Part shown: positions 53,073 through 63,350 of the stretch, piece by piece
How the letters are laid out: each line of letters opens with the position of its first letter
Numbering within the stretch: position 1 is the first letter of the stretch
From: an uncultured Paracoccaceae bacterium
Lineage (GTDB): Bacteria; Pseudomonadota; Alphaproteobacteria; Rhodobacterales; Rhodobacteraceae
Reading direction: 5' to 3'
DNA length: 64,000 bases
Assembly: GCA_947497065.1 (NCBI GenBank)
Contig: CANMEQ010000001.1
Coordinates: forward strand, 386,208-450,207
Program-made: the position numbers and the translations under genes
Notes under the pieces: model-generated
The model's database searches: none
Told to the model about the DNA's origin: nothing
The model's input: only the letters and a program-made list of their open reading frames with translations

Positions 53073-55169
53073 TCACGGGCTGCGCAGAGACCGCAGCTTT
53101 TGCCTCAGCCACGTTTGCGGCGTTTGCCTGCGCCGCACCTCCGGTGTGTTCCAAAGACGGTCACCGGTACGGTCGCGGACAGAAATAAGGGTTAAAGTGC
53201 CGTCATCCACCCGTCCAGCGAGTGCCCCTGTTTCGTGCAGACGGGTGATGTCGAAGACATCGCACTCCAAATCACCCGTGACTGCTTGATTGGTGATCAA
53301 TACATCTGCCCCCGCACAGCCCTTCACACTTTCTAGGGCTTTTGCGCCGCGGATGTTTATGACCTCGAAATCCCCCACTCGGGCCCGCACGATCCGCCCA
53401 TGTTCCTGCAATCCTGGCCTGTTGAACGCAACCTCTTGGGGAACTGGATTGCCATCATTTTCAAGCCAGCTCGACACTGCAAACGCCTCCCCACGCTCTT
53501 TAGATACTGCGCGACCATCAGGGGTCATGACACCGATCAATGATCCGCTGTCCGCCACCAACAAAGCGGGCCGTTCTACGATCTGCCACATCAGAAACCC
53601 TGTGATGACAGGCGCAATCCAACTCCATCTGAACGATCCGCGCCACAAAACCACGCCCAAAGCCCCAATTGCGATGCAGATCAGAGCGACTGGATTTGGG
53701 GTCACGACGTAGCGCAGCCCGCCTTCGAGGTTTGCGACAAAATGGGCAACACTCAGTATCCACGACAGCCCAAGCCCCATGACCCAGAGCCCAAGGTCCG
53801 CCAGGCCCAAGGGGGCGAGCACGGTCGCCAAAACGGCGGCCGGCATAACCAAAGTTCCCATAAGCGGGACCGACAACAGATTTGCGATAAGCCCGAATTG
53901 CGCGATCTGATTGAAATGGAAGGCCGCAATGGGGGCGGTCGCCGCCCCCGCCACCAAGGACGATAGAAACACCGCCCCTGCGGAGCGGACCCATTTGGGA
54001 ACAGACGACAGATTGAATTGGCGCAGCACCCCAAAGGCCGCAACCAAAGCTGTGGTCGCTGCAAATGACATCTGAAACCCGGGCCCGAACAGGGCATCCG
54101 GGCGCAACGCCAGCACAATCAGTGCGGCAAGTGCGACCGCACGCAGGGTCAACGCTCGTCTGTCGCACAAGATGGCAACCAACATCACCGCCACCATGAT
54201 GAAGGCCCGTTGGGCCGAAACGCTGCCCCCGGACAACACCAAATACACTGCGCCAACCAGCAATGCGGCGATAGCTGCGATCTTTTTGGTCGGCACACGC
54301 AGGGCCACCCATGGCCAGAGGGCCAAACCGTAGCGGACTAAGGCAAAGATGAAGCCGACCAGAATACCCATATGCATGCCCGAAATCGCCAACAGATGCG
54401 CAAGGTTCGAGGCCCTTAATGCGTCCAGACTTTCGGCGCCCATATCCGCACGGTCGCCTGTCATGATCGCGGCGGCAAATGCGCCTGCTTCGCCGTCGAT
54501 CCGGGCTTGTACGCCGTGGCTGATCGCCATGCGGGCACGGTAGACCAAAACTCCCGCCCCGGCATCTGCGGCACGGCCCAGCACCACGGGGGTTCGTGTA
54601 TACCCAACCGCGCCCAATCCATCGAACCAAGCCATGCGTTGAAAATCAAAGCCGCCCGGTTCGACGGGGCCGGAGGGCGGGGTCAAATGTCCTGTCATCA
54701 AGACCACCTGCCCCGGTGCGGGGTCGATAAACCCTTGGTCGCCATGCAAGGACACACGCACCTTTCTGGGCGTGAGGTTCGGGGAAAAACGTTCCAAAAC
54801 TACACGGTCGAGCGTGAGACGCATTGCACCGGATTGGGACCGATCAATTTTGACAATCCGCCCTTCGATCGGGCCGTAGTAGCGATAGCTCAAGACTGGC
54901 TCGGCCACCCAATGGGCCCGCGTGCCAGCCAGTCCGAACCCTCCCAAGATGAGCAGCCCGCCCATCACGATGATCCGCGCCTCGGGGTGAACCCATCGCA
55001 AGGCGACCACACCAGCCACAGCGCCCGCCAATGCGGCGGTGCACACAATCGCGGGCGGCTCAACGCGTAGATTGAAATACACGGCGATGCCAACCCCGAG
55101 AAAAACGGGTGCCCAGAGAAAGCCATGCGCGCGCTGGTCCTGCAGATGGTGAAGGACAAGTTGCAGCAT
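53073..55169 (-). CDS. comEC: ComEC/Rec2 family DNA-translocation channel
   Basis: A 698-residue inner-membrane protein with an N-terminal DUF4131 region and a multi-span Competence domain (LAHLLAISGMHMGILVGFIFAL ... SVSAQRAFIMV). The C-terminal ~170 residues occupy the place of the metallo-beta-lactamase-like nuclease domain but contain no HxHxDH motif, so nuclease activity is doubtful. The family moves single-stranded DNA into the cell; the R. capsulatus homologue is used to receive GTA DNA. ATG at 55169. Convergent with lexA. Confidence 0.9.
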   Translation of the reverse strand: MLQLVLHHLQDQRAHGFLWAPVFLGVGIAVYFNLRVEPPAIVCTAALAGAVAGVVALRWVHPEARIIVMGGLLILGGFGLAGTRAHWVAEPVLSYRYYGPIEGRIVKIDRSQSGAMRLTLDRVVLERFSPNLTPRKVRVSLHGDQGFIDPAPGQVVLMTGHLTPPSGPVEPGGFDFQRMAWFDGLGAVGYTRTPVVLGRAADAGAGVLVYRARMAISHGVQARIDGEAGAFAAAIMTGDRADMGAESLDALRASNLAHLLAISGMHMGILVGFIFALVRYGLALWPWVALRVPTKKIAAIAALLVGAVYLVLSGGSVSAQRAFIMVAVMLVAILCDRRALTLRAVALAALIVLALRPDALFGPGFQMSFAATTALVAAFGVLRQFNLSSVPKWVRSAGAVFLSSLVAGAATAPIAAFHFNQIAQFGLIANLLSVPLMGTLVMPAAVLATVLAPLGLADLGLWVMGLGLSWILSVAHFVANLEGGLRYVVTPNPVALICIAIGALGVVLWRGSFRWSWIAPVITGFLMWQIVERPALLVADSGSLIGVMTPDGRAVSKERGEAFAVSSWLENDGNPVPQEVAFNRPGLQEHGRIVRARVGDFEVINIRGAKALESVKGCAGADVLITNQAVTGDLECDVFDITRLHETGALAGRVDDGTLTLISVRDRTGDRLWNTPEVRRRQTPQTWLRQKLRSLRSP

Positions 55170-55262
55170 GGTCTCTTGTCACTCCCCCGTGCAGTTTGTA
55201 TTTGCGCACAAACGCCCAACACGGGGTAGCATTCCCGTGGTTAGCAAAAGGTTAAATACACC

Positions 55263-56678
55263 ATGTCCGACACCTCCTCCGCCCGCCCTGTCGTTACCCG
55301 TTTTGCCCCGTCCCCCACGGGTGCTTTGCACATCGGTGGCGCGCGCACCGCCCTGTTCAACTGGCTTTTTGCACGCGGCAATGGCGGCACATTTTTGTTG
55401 CGCATCGAAGACACGGACAAAGCGCGTTCGACCGATGAAAACACCCAAGCCATTCTGGATGGGTTGACGTGGTTGGGCCTCGATTGGGATGGCGAACCGT
55501 ATTCACAGGCGGCTCAGGCGGACCGCCATGTAGACGTCGCACATCAGATGCTGGCCGAAGGCACCGCGTTCAAGTGTTTTTCAACCCAAGATGAAATTGA
55601 GGCGTTCCGCGAAGAGGCGCGCGCCAACAAAACGTCTACGTTGTTCCGCTCGCCCTGGCGTGACGTAGCAGAGGCGGATCATCCTGATGCGCCTTACGTT
55701 GTTCGGGTCAAGGCGCCACGCACCGGATCGACGACGTTGCACGATCAAGTACAGGGCGAAGTGACCTGGCAGAACGAGCAGCTGGATGACATGATCTTGC
55801 TGCGCTCTGACGGCACGCCAGTGTATATGTTGGCCGTGGTCGTGGACGATCACGACATGGGTGTTACGCATGTGATCCGCGGTGACGACCACCTTGCGAA
55901 TGCATTCCGCCAAAACCTGATTTACGAAGCCATGGGCTGGGAAAAGCCGGTGCTGGCCCATGTGCCGCTGATCTTCGGGCCAGATGGTAAGAAATTGTCG
56001 AAACGACATGGTGCGACAGGTGCTGCTGAATATCAAGCGATGGGCTATCCTGCCGCAGGCATGCGCAACTATCTGACGCGTCTTGGTTGGTCCCATGGGG
56101 ACGACGAATTTTTCACAGACGCACAGGCCCGCGATTGGTTTAATTTGGCCGGTATCGGCAAGAGCCCTGCCCGATTTGACACGAAAAAGCTGGAAAACCT
56201 GTGTGGGCAGCATATTGCAGCGTCCGAGGATGCTGCGCTGCTGCATGAGCTGACAGCCTTTTTGGCAGCGACAGGCGCAGATGCCCTAACGTCACAGCAA
56301 AATGATTTGCTGTTGAAGGCCATGGGAAGCCTGAAAGAACGCTCGAAGACATTCCCGCAAATCATTGAAAAAGCGCAATTTGCGCTCACATCTCGCCCGA
56401 TCACACCGGACGAAAAAGCTGCCAAGGCGCTGGACAATGTGCACAAAGGTATACTGTCCGAATTGACGCCGCAGTTGCAAAGTGCTAGCTGGCAGCGTGA
56501 CGAACTTGAGGGGATTGTGGCCGCCCTTGCGGAGGCCCACGACACGAAACTTGGCAAGTTGGCCGCACCGCTTCGCGCGGCGTTGGCTGGACGCGCTGTG
56601 ACCCCTTCGGTTTTCGACATGATGCTGGTCCTCGGACGGGATGAAACATGCGCCCGTATTGAAGACGCCGCACACTAA
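55263..56678 (+). CDS. gltX: Glutamate--tRNA ligase
   Basis: A 471-residue class I synthetase. [23 protein letters not shown] (residues 14-36) contains the HIGH motif and [11 protein letters not shown] the KMSKS motif (about residue 243). Its ATG at 55263 lies 93 bp from divergent comEC, with a weak CACGGG/CCCGTG dyad between. Precedes gltA by 109 bp. Confidence 0.96.
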   Translation: MSDTSSARPVVTRFAPSPTGALHIGGARTALFNWLFARGNGGTFLLRIEDTDKARSTDENTQAILDGLTWLGLDWDGEPYSQAAQADRHVDVAHQMLAEGTAFKCFSTQDEIEAFREEARANKTSTLFRSPWRDVAEADHPDAPYVVRVKAPRTGSTTLHDQVQGEVTWQNEQLDDMILLRSDGTPVYMLAVVVDDHDMGVTHVIRGDDHLANAFRQNLIYEAMGWEKPVLAHVPLIFGPDGKKLSKRHGATGAAEYQAMGYPAAGMRNYLTRLGWSHGDDEFFTDAQARDWFNLAGIGKSPARFDTKKLENLCGQHIAASEDAALLHELTAFLAATGADALTSQQNDLLLKAMGSLKERSKTFPQIIEKAQFALTSRPITPDEKAAKALDNVHKGILSELTPQLQSASWQRDELEGIVAALAEAHDTKLGKLAAPLRAALAGRAVTPSVFDMMLVLGRDETCARIEDAAH

Positions 56679-56787
56679 AAGATGCGCTGAAACATTTCTG
56701 TAACCTGAACAGGGTAGCTGAATGTTCGCCGGACAACCGCTGACGCCACGGGGCTTGCCCGTGCGCGTGCCTAGAAAGGGATACTTA

Positions 56788-58080
56788 ATGACCGATCAGA
56801 AAACCGCAACGCTCACGATTGATGGCAATTCTTTCGAATTGCCGATCCACTCCCCGACTGCGGGCCCAGATGTTATCGACATCCGCAAACTCTATGGTCA
56901 GGCTGGCGTATTCACTTACGATCCGGGCTTCACGTCGACCGCGTCTTGCGACAGCACGATCACATTCATCGATGGTGACAAAGGCGTTCTGCTGCACCGC
57001 GGTTACCCGATCGACCAACTGGCCAGCGATTCCCACTATTTGGAAGTCTGCTACGCCCTGCTCTACGGTGATTTGCCATCCGCAGCCGAGCTTGAGAAGT
57101 TCGAAAACCTCGTGACGAACCACACAATGTTGCACGAGCAGATGGCCAACTTCTTCCGCGGGTTCCGCCGCGACGCGCACCCAATGGCGATTATGACCGG
57201 TGTTGTTGGCGCAATGTCCGCGTTCTACCACGACAGCACAGACATCAACGACCCGCACCAGCGCGAAGTTGCAACCATTCGTTTGATCGCGAAAATGCCG
57301 ACAATCGCTGCGATGGCCTATAAATACACGGTCGGTCAGCCGTTCGTGTACCCACGCAACGACCTGGATTACGCGTCAAACTTCCTGAACATGTGTTTCA
57401 GCGTTCCGGCTGAAGACTACGAAGTGAACCCTGTTCTGGCCCGCGCCATGGACCGCATCTTCACATTGCACGCCGATCACGAGCAAAACGCCTCCACATC
57501 TACCGTGCGTTTGGCGTCGTCTTCCGGTGCGAACCCGTTCGCCTGTATCGCGGCTGGTATCGCCTGTCTCTGGGGCCCTGCCCACGGTGGTGCGAACCAA
57601 GCATGTTTGGAAATGTTGAAAGAAATCGGTTCTGTAGACCGCATTCCTGAATTTATCGCCCGTGCGAAAGACAAAAACGACAGCTACCGCCTGATGGGCT
57701 TTGGCCACCGCGTGTACAAAAACTTCGACCCGCGCGCGACTGTGATGAAACAATCCGCTGACGAAGTTCTGGAATTGCTAGGCGTTGAAGACAACCCACT
57801 GTTGCAGGTCGCGATGGAGCTTGAAAAGCAAGCGCTGGCTGATCCGTACTTCGCTGAGAAAAAACTGTTCCCGAACGTCGACTTCTACTCCGGTATCATC
57901 CTCGAAGCGATGGGCTTCCCGACATCTATGTTCACGCCGATCTTCGCGATGGCACGGACCGTTGGCTGGATTTCCCAGTGGAAAGAGCAGCTGGACGATC
58001 CACAGTTGAAAATCGGCCGCCCACGCCAGTTGTACCAAGGTGAAACAGCGCGCGATTACGTAGATATCGCGAAACGCTAA
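56788..58080 (+). CDS. gltA: Citrate synthase
   Basis: A 430-residue type II citrate synthase. [12 protein letters not shown], the active-site [12 protein letters not shown] and [15 protein letters not shown] are present. It starts the TCA cycle by condensing acetyl-CoA and oxaloacetate. ATG 56788 ([20 protein letters not shown]) is preferred over an upstream in-frame start. A strong terminator follows. Confidence 0.97.
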   Translation: MTDQKTATLTIDGNSFELPIHSPTAGPDVIDIRKLYGQAGVFTYDPGFTSTASCDSTITFIDGDKGVLLHRGYPIDQLASDSHYLEVCYALLYGDLPSAAELEKFENLVTNHTMLHEQMANFFRGFRRDAHPMAIMTGVVGAMSAFYHDSTDINDPHQREVATIRLIAKMPTIAAMAYKYTVGQPFVYPRNDLDYASNFLNMCFSVPAEDYEVNPVLARAMDRIFTLHADHEQNASTSTVRLASSSGANPFACIAAGIACLWGPAHGGANQACLEMLKEIGSVDRIPEFIARAKDKNDSYRLMGFGHRVYKNFDPRATVMKQSADEVLELLGVEDNPLLQVAMELEKQALADPYFAEKKLFPNVDFYSGIILEAMGFPTSMFTPIFAMARTVGWISQWKEQLDDPQLKIGRPRQLYQGETARDYVDIAKR

Positions 58081-58097
58081 ACCTGACCAAATCTGAT

Positions 58098-58132
58098 AAA
58101 CGGCCTCCCGATTGTTTCGGGGGGCCGTTTTT
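58098..58132 (+). terminator. Rho-independent terminator of gltA
   Basis: AAACGGCC pairs with GGCCGTTT around an inner TCCC/GGGG pairing and short loop; T5 follows. It lies 18 bp after the gltA stop. Confidence 0.88.
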
Positions 58133-58288
58133 GTTTGTGCCAAACATGCTTTGGACGCCTGAAAGTTGGAATCATAGGTGACGCGGGAAAAACAATGTGT
58201 TTCCAATCTTGCATTTCCATGTCCCGTCGATTGAGGTTAATTGTTGTTAATCAACCAATGCGGTAGAGTTTTTTGAGGTGTTTTTAGA

Positions 58289-59362
58289 ATGGGTTTTGAG
58301 TTTCTTTTGCTTTTGGGCGCAGGTGCGCTGATTGCCTCATTCGGCGGGCTGTTTTCGGGCTCTGACGACACGACAGACACCACCGTTGATGATACCCCCG
58401 ATGATGATGTTGAATTGTTTCTCGAGGATGATGCCGATACGGTCACATTGGGCAGCGGCAACGATTTTGCGTCCGGCGCGGGCGGCGATGATACGCTCTA
58501 TGGCGGTGCGGGTGATGACACCTTGGAAGGTGGCCGGCTTTATGATGACCTGTTTGGCGGCGCAGGCGATGACACCCTTTCGGGCGACCGAGGTGATGAC
58601 CTGCTTGTAGGCGGCATCGGCGATGATAATCTGCTTGGTGGCGGTCAAAACGATGGTTTGTTTGGCGGCGCGGGGCACGACACACTGGAGGGCGGAGATC
58701 AGGATGACATCCTCGTCGGCGGAGACGGTGAAGACCGCCTTTACGGCGGGGACGGCGACGACATCATTCTAATGGGTGCAAACACGCCTGGGCCCATCGG
58801 TGAAGACGGGTATGACCTCTTTGACATTGCCGATGGTGGTTCAGGGGACGACATCATATTTGGCGGAAAGGGCGAAGACCTTCTGATTGGTGGCGAAGGC
58901 GACGACATTTTGCTCGGGTCTGACTTTATTAAGCTGGAATTAACGACGCAGAACTACGAGGAAATCCGCGATGGCAATGAACTCGGGCTGCCCGAATTAG
59001 ACAGCATCCTTCCAGAGCCAGAGACGAGTAACGACTACGATGAACTGTACGGCGGCGAAGGCAATGATATGCTTCTTCTTGGTGACTACGATGTTGCTTC
59101 TGGTGGTCTTGGCGAAGATGGCTTCGTTATTGGTGACTGGATTACAGAGGGCAAAGCCGCCTCAATCACTGATTTTGATTCCACCGAAGATATCATCCTC
59201 GTGTCGGTTTCAAGCGACAACGCGGATGCAGAAATCACAACAGAGCAAGACGGCGATCGGGGCCGCGTCTTTGTTAACAATGTGTTGGTTGCCACAGTGT
59301 TCGGCAGTTTCGACAGCATCGACGGAATTGACGCCGATGTCGTGACAACCACCTACTCCTAG
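58289..59362 (+). CDS. RTX (haemolysin-type) calcium-binding repeat protein
   Basis: A 357-residue acidic protein. A hydrophobic N-terminus (MGFEFLLLLGAGALIASFGG) is followed by an Asp/Thr-rich spacer and then many GGxGxDxLx nonapeptides (about residues 56-220), e.g. GGAGDDTLEGG. Two more such repeats come near 250-280 before a beta-rich tail. RTX repeats bind calcium after export by type I secretion. No secretion genes are adjacent, and the N-terminal hydrophobic segment suggests membrane anchoring instead. It overlaps the convergent enoyl-CoA hydratase stop by 4 bp. Exact role unknown. Confidence 0.82.
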   Translation: MGFEFLLLLGAGALIASFGGLFSGSDDTTDTTVDDTPDDDVELFLEDDADTVTLGSGNDFASGAGGDDTLYGGAGDDTLEGGRLYDDLFGGAGDDTLSGDRGDDLLVGGIGDDNLLGGGQNDGLFGGAGHDTLEGGDQDDILVGGDGEDRLYGGDGDDIILMGANTPGPIGEDGYDLFDIADGGSGDDIIFGGKGEDLLIGGEGDDILLGSDFIKLELTTQNYEEIRDGNELGLPELDSILPEPETSNDYDELYGGEGNDMLLLGDYDVASGGLGEDGFVIGDWITEGKAASITDFDSTEDIILVSVSSDNADAEITTEQDGDRGRVFVNNVLVATVFGSFDSIDGIDADVVTTTYS

Positions 59363-60135
59363 CGGCCCTCGTATTTCGCGGGCCGTTTTTCCAGAAATGC
59401 CATTACGCCCTCTTGGAAATCGCGGGTTTTGCCGCATTCGCCTTGCAATCGCGCTTCTGTGGCCAATTGCTCGTCCAATGTGTGCTCAAACGAGCCTTTC
59501 ATGGCCTCTTTAACGCGGGCATAGGCCGCTGTCGGCCCCTGTGCCAAATGCAGCGCGCGTTTGGCGACATGGCGGTCAAAATTGGCCAAGGGGACCGCTT
59601 CGTAGACCATGCCCCAATCAGCGGCCTGTCGCCCTGTGATCTTATCACCGAACAAGGCCGCCCCCAGCGCCTTTGCTGATCCCATTTGGCGGGGCAAGAA
59701 GTACGTCCCGCCCGCGTCTGGAATGAGGCCGATGCGCGTAAACGCCTGAACGAAATAGGCTTCTTCCGCTGCAATCACCACATCTGCAGCCAAGGCAAGG
59801 TTCGCCCCTGCCCCTGCCGCCGCGCCATGAACAGCGGAAATTGTGGGGATTTTACAATCGAAAATCGCCTTTAGCATAGGCACGTATTCGTCGCGCAATG
59901 TGCGTTCCATATCCAAATTGGTCACATTGCCCGTGTCGCCCAGATCTTGGCCGGAGCAAAACGCATCGCCTGCGCCGCCCATCACCAAAACCCGTGCATC
60001 CCGTTCCGCAACCAGCACAGCATGGACAATCTCGGCCCGCATCTGACCGTTCAACGCATTCTTCAGCTTCGGACGGTTCAATGTCAGCGTGGCCACGTCA
60101 TTGGCGATATCAAGAGTGATGGCGGTGTATTCCAT
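59359..60135 (-). CDS. Enoyl-CoA hydratase/isomerase family protein
   Basis: A 258-residue crotonase-fold protein starting MEYTAITLDIANDVATL. The oxyanion-hole region AVHGAAAGAGANLALAADVVIA and GLIPDAGGTYFLPR contain family residues; the Glu-equivalent position near 112 reads Ala and only one acidic residue (Asp in PDAGG) is kept. It therefore resembles PaaG-type isomerases/hydratases rather than the two-Glu FadB type. AAAGGACG precedes ATG 60135. Confidence 0.85.
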   Translation of the reverse strand: MEYTAITLDIANDVATLTLNRPKLKNALNGQMRAEIVHAVLVAERDARVLVMGGAGDAFCSGQDLGDTGNVTNLDMERTLRDEYVPMLKAIFDCKIPTISAVHGAAAGAGANLALAADVVIAAEEAYFVQAFTRIGLIPDAGGTYFLPRQMGSAKALGAALFGDKITGRQAADWGMVYEAVPLANFDRHVAKRALHLAQGPTAAYARVKEAMKGSFEHTLDEQLATEARLQGECGKTRDFQEGVMAFLEKRPAKYEGR

Positions 60136-60219
60136 TGCGGCGTCCTTTAGGTCCTGCGGTTTGGAGCACCGTACTAAACCCAGCAGTTTAGAAAACCCCA
60201 AACGCGGCGTCAGACCGAA

Positions 60220-60666
60220 TTATCGGTCCAACAGATCGTTTAGTCGTGCGCGTTCATCCTCGGTTAATGCCGCAGGGGCCTCCCCTTTTGATCGGGCACG
60301 GACCGATACAAATGCAACGCCGCCTGCCACGATCAACATCATCGGGGCGGCCAGCCACAACAGCAGGTTCGCACCGCCGACACGGGGGGTCAGCAGGATA
60401 TATTCACCGTAGCGATCCACCAAAAATTGCAGGGCCTGCTCATCAGTATCGCCCGCCACAAGCCTTTCCCGCAACAAAAGCCGCAGATCACGGCTTATGT
60501 CTGCATTGCTTTCATCAATGCTTTCATTGCGGCAAACGGGGCAGCGCAGCCCTGCCGACAGCTCACGAGCGCGCAGCTCCAATACGGCATCCTCCAGCAC
60601 TTCGTCAGGTTGCACCGCAGCCAGCGGGCTGGCCAAAAGCGCGAGGATAAAGACCAGCACTCTCAT
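60220..60666 (-). CDS. ccmH: Cytochrome c-type biogenesis protein CcmH
   Basis: A 148-residue protein with a signal peptide (MRVLVFILALLASPLAAV), the thiol motif RCPVCRNESIDESNA at about residues 41-55 that reduces apocytochrome Cys, and a C-terminal membrane segment (LLLWLAAPMMLIVAGGVAF). Its ATG overlaps the ccmF stop. Works with CcmF in haem ligation. Confidence 0.95.
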   Translation of the reverse strand: MRVLVFILALLASPLAAVQPDEVLEDAVLELRARELSAGLRCPVCRNESIDESNADISRDLRLLLRERLVAGDTDEQALQFLVDRYGEYILLTPRVGGANLLLWLAAPMMLIVAGGVAFVSVRARSKGEAPAALTEDERARLNDLLDR

Positions 60667-62708
60667 TCCGCGGGCACCGATGTAGCGGCGGTCTTTGCCG
60701 CCCCCGCCGCCACGCGCAGCCTGCGATCAGACAATGAAATGAAACCGCCAAACGCCATCAGAATCGCACCGCCCCAAATCCAGTTGGCGAACGGTTTGAT
60801 ATAGGACCTAACCGCCCAACCGCCGCCGTCTTGCGGGTCGCCCAAGGTAATATACACATCACGCAACACGCCGTTGCGGATCCCCGCCTCGGTCGTTGGC
60901 ATTTGGGCGACGGGGTAAATCCGTTTTTCAGGCACTACCTGCCCCACCTCACGTCCATTGCGATAAATGACCATATCGGCACCCTCGCCAAAATAATTCG
61001 GCCCTTCGATGGATCGCACGCCGACCATTTCAATCTCGTGGATGCCCACCTGCCACCGGTCGCCCACCTGAGCGACACGAATATCTTCGTCCTCCCACGC
61101 CAGCAAAGCGGCGACCGCGAACACGCTGATCCCCATGCCCGCATGAGACAGGCATTTCCCCCAATCGGCACGCGGCAGACGGGTCAACCGGCGCAAGCGG
61201 GCCTGCAGGGCGCCACGGCCTGTGCGCAACCACAGATCCACGGCAGCGCCGCCAACAACCCAGACGCCCAATATCACGCCGATCGGCCCCAGTGCCGTCC
61301 GGCCCGATTGGATAGCAAAGGCAAGCGCCCCCAGGGCGATGGCCAAGACCGCAATCGGCACCATCGGCCGCACAGCTTTCGCAAGCGACCCGCGTTTCCA
61401 GGCCAGAACCGCGCCCACGGGCAACAAAACAGACAGTGCCACGAAAAACGGCGTGAACGCGGCATCGAAAAACGGTGGCCCGACAGAAACCTGCTCCGGA
61501 CGATCAAACAGCCCAATCGCGTAAAACGGGTTTTCAACCACCCCACCAAAGAGCGCCCAATGGGAGCTCCCAGAGGCCAGCTCGATCACCAGCGGCCAGA
61601 TCGTGCCCACGAACACCACGAAAGACGACACGGCCAACAGCACATTATTGGCGACCAATGCGGTCTCGCGGCTGACCATTCCAAACACGCCCTTGGCCTG
61701 CATCGCACTGGCCCGCAGCGCAAAGAGCAGTAACCCACCGCCAACGAAAAACGCCAAAATCGCAAGGATAAACACCCCACGTTCTGGGTCATTCGCAAAG
61801 GCATGCACCGAGGTGAGAACCCCCGACCGCACAATAAACGTCCCCAAAAGCGAGAACCCGAACGCGAGAATGGCCAGCAAAATCGTCCAGGCTTTCAGGC
61901 TTTCCCGTTTCTCTACAACGATTGCGCTGTGCAAAAGGGCGGCAGCCAAAAGCCATGGCATGAACGAGGCGTTTTCCACCGGATCCCAAAACCAAAACCC
62001 GCCCCAGCCCAGCTCGTAATAGGCCCACCAAGACCCTAGCGCGATCCCAACGGTCAGGAAAATCCACGCCGCCAGCGTCCATGGGCGCACCCAGCGGCCC
62101 CAAGCGGCATCCACACGTCCCTCAAGCAAGGCCGCAATCGCAAAGGAGAACGACATGGAAAGACCCACATAACCCAAATACAAAAACGGGGGATGAAACG
62201 CCAATCCGGGATCTTGCAACAACGGGTTCAAATCTCGACCATCAAAAGGTGGGAACTCTAACCGCTCAAAGGGGTTCGATGTGAAGAGGATAAAGGCGTA
62301 GAACGCCACACTCACCGCCGCCTGAACCGCCAAAACACGCGCACGTAGACTGGTCGGCAGATTGCTCCCGAACCAACTGGCACAGGCCCCAAACAGCACC
62401 AAAATAAGCAACCAAAGTAACATCGACCCTTCGTGGTTGCCCCAAACACCCGTAATTTTATAAAGTAACGGCTTGTCTGAATGGCTGTTCGCCACAACGA
62501 TTTGCAGCGAAAAATCAGACACCACAAACGCATGTGTCAGCGCCACAAAACTGGCCGCCACCAAAATAAATTGCAATGTCGCGGCAGGCTCACCCAAAGC
62601 CATCCAACCGCGCCAGCCCTTATGGGCCCCGACCAAGGGTACAATCGTCTGCACAACCCCGATGAGAGCCGCCAGAATCAACGCGAAATGTCCTAGTTCT
62701 GTAATCAT
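60663..62708 (-). CDS. ccmF: Cytochrome c haem lyase subunit CcmF
   Basis: A 681-residue multi-span membrane protein. The haem-handling tryptophan-rich (WWD-type) motif WGGFWFWDPVENASFMPWL is near residue 231, and conserved periplasmic His residues surround it. It attaches haem to apocytochrome c. Start MITELGHFALILAALIGVVQ at 62708. Other ccm genes are not in the window. Confidence 0.97.
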   Translation of the reverse strand: MITELGHFALILAALIGVVQTIVPLVGAHKGWRGWMALGEPAATLQFILVAASFVALTHAFVVSDFSLQIVVANSHSDKPLLYKITGVWGNHEGSMLLWLLILVLFGACASWFGSNLPTSLRARVLAVQAAVSVAFYAFILFTSNPFERLEFPPFDGRDLNPLLQDPGLAFHPPFLYLGYVGLSMSFSFAIAALLEGRVDAAWGRWVRPWTLAAWIFLTVGIALGSWWAYYELGWGGFWFWDPVENASFMPWLLAAALLHSAIVVEKRESLKAWTILLAILAFGFSLLGTFIVRSGVLTSVHAFANDPERGVFILAILAFFVGGGLLLFALRASAMQAKGVFGMVSRETALVANNVLLAVSSFVVFVGTIWPLVIELASGSSHWALFGGVVENPFYAIGLFDRPEQVSVGPPFFDAAFTPFFVALSVLLPVGAVLAWKRGSLAKAVRPMVPIAVLAIALGALAFAIQSGRTALGPIGVILGVWVVGGAAVDLWLRTGRGALQARLRRLTRLPRADWGKCLSHAGMGISVFAVAALLAWEDEDIRVAQVGDRWQVGIHEIEMVGVRSIEGPNYFGEGADMVIYRNGREVGQVVPEKRIYPVAQMPTTEAGIRNGVLRDVYITLGDPQDGGGWAVRSYIKPFANWIWGGAILMAFGGFISLSDRRLRVAAGAAKTAATSVPAE

Positions 62709-62795
62709 CCACCTAGTATAAACCGCCCCCGCGCAGCCACCAGCGAAACCGCCCCGATGGGGCGACGACGAAAGGTCGCGGGGGCATCATATCAC

Positions 62796-63350
62796 TCAGC
62801 CTTTTTGCATCCACTCAGCCAAGGCAGGATTGTCGACCAAAGCCCCCTCCGTACGAACGAACTCGGGCGCCTCTGGGGCGTCTGCCCGCAACGCTTCCAA
62901 CTGCCGTGTGTTCTCCACCACGGTCGGCACGCGTGACAATGTCTCCGCAATCGACCGTTGAAATTCCTGGCTGTGCACCTGATGCCGTGCCCCAAAATAG
63001 AAACTCACGATGGCCCCCATCAACCACCACAGCGGGTCGGGCACCAAGGCAATCCCCTGCATCCGCGTGGAAAACCACACCGGATCAACCATTGCCACGA
63101 TGAATAGCCCGATGGTGCCATAGGCCAGCAGTGGCCGTGGCAATCGGTTCAGCGCATCCATCACCTGATCAAACCGGCCTCGTGTGGGCCTTGCGAATTC
63201 GGCCGCATATTGCTCCATCGCTTGCTGCTTTACATCGGCCTGCCGAACCGCCGCGTTCTCGGCATTCTCACGAAAGACCTGCGCAGTTTCAACAATCAAG
63301 TTTTGCCCATTTCCAAAAAGCGCTCCAAACACCCGCTCGATCAAACCCAT
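62796..63350 (-). CDS. 3-TM holin family protein (GTA-type)
   Basis: A 184-residue protein starting MGLIERVFGALFGNGQN, with an N-terminal amphipathic region, Ala/Gln-rich helix and hydrophobic segments RPLLAYGTIGLFIVAMVDPVWF and LWWLMGAIVSFYFG near residues 68-130. It matches the 3TM holin family (GTA_holin_3TM) whose R. capsulatus member releases gene transfer agent with a paired endolysin. The start at 63350 lies 10 bp inside the upstream muramidase gene; a longer frame start at 63428 is rejected. Confidence 0.85.
   Translation of the reverse strand: MGLIERVFGALFGNGQNLIVETAQVFRENAENAAVRQADVKQQAMEQYAAEFARPTRGRFDQVMDALNRLPRPLLAYGTIGLFIVAMVDPVWFSTRMQGIALVPDPLWWLMGAIVSFYFGARHQVHSQEFQRSIAETLSRVPTVVENTRQLEALRADAPEAPEFVRTEGALVDNPALAEWMQKG

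Noticed and set aside
58237-58250. CtrA site upstream of the RTX gene
   Set aside because: Two TTAA half-sites are spaced by 6 bp instead of the usual 7, so the match is not convincing.
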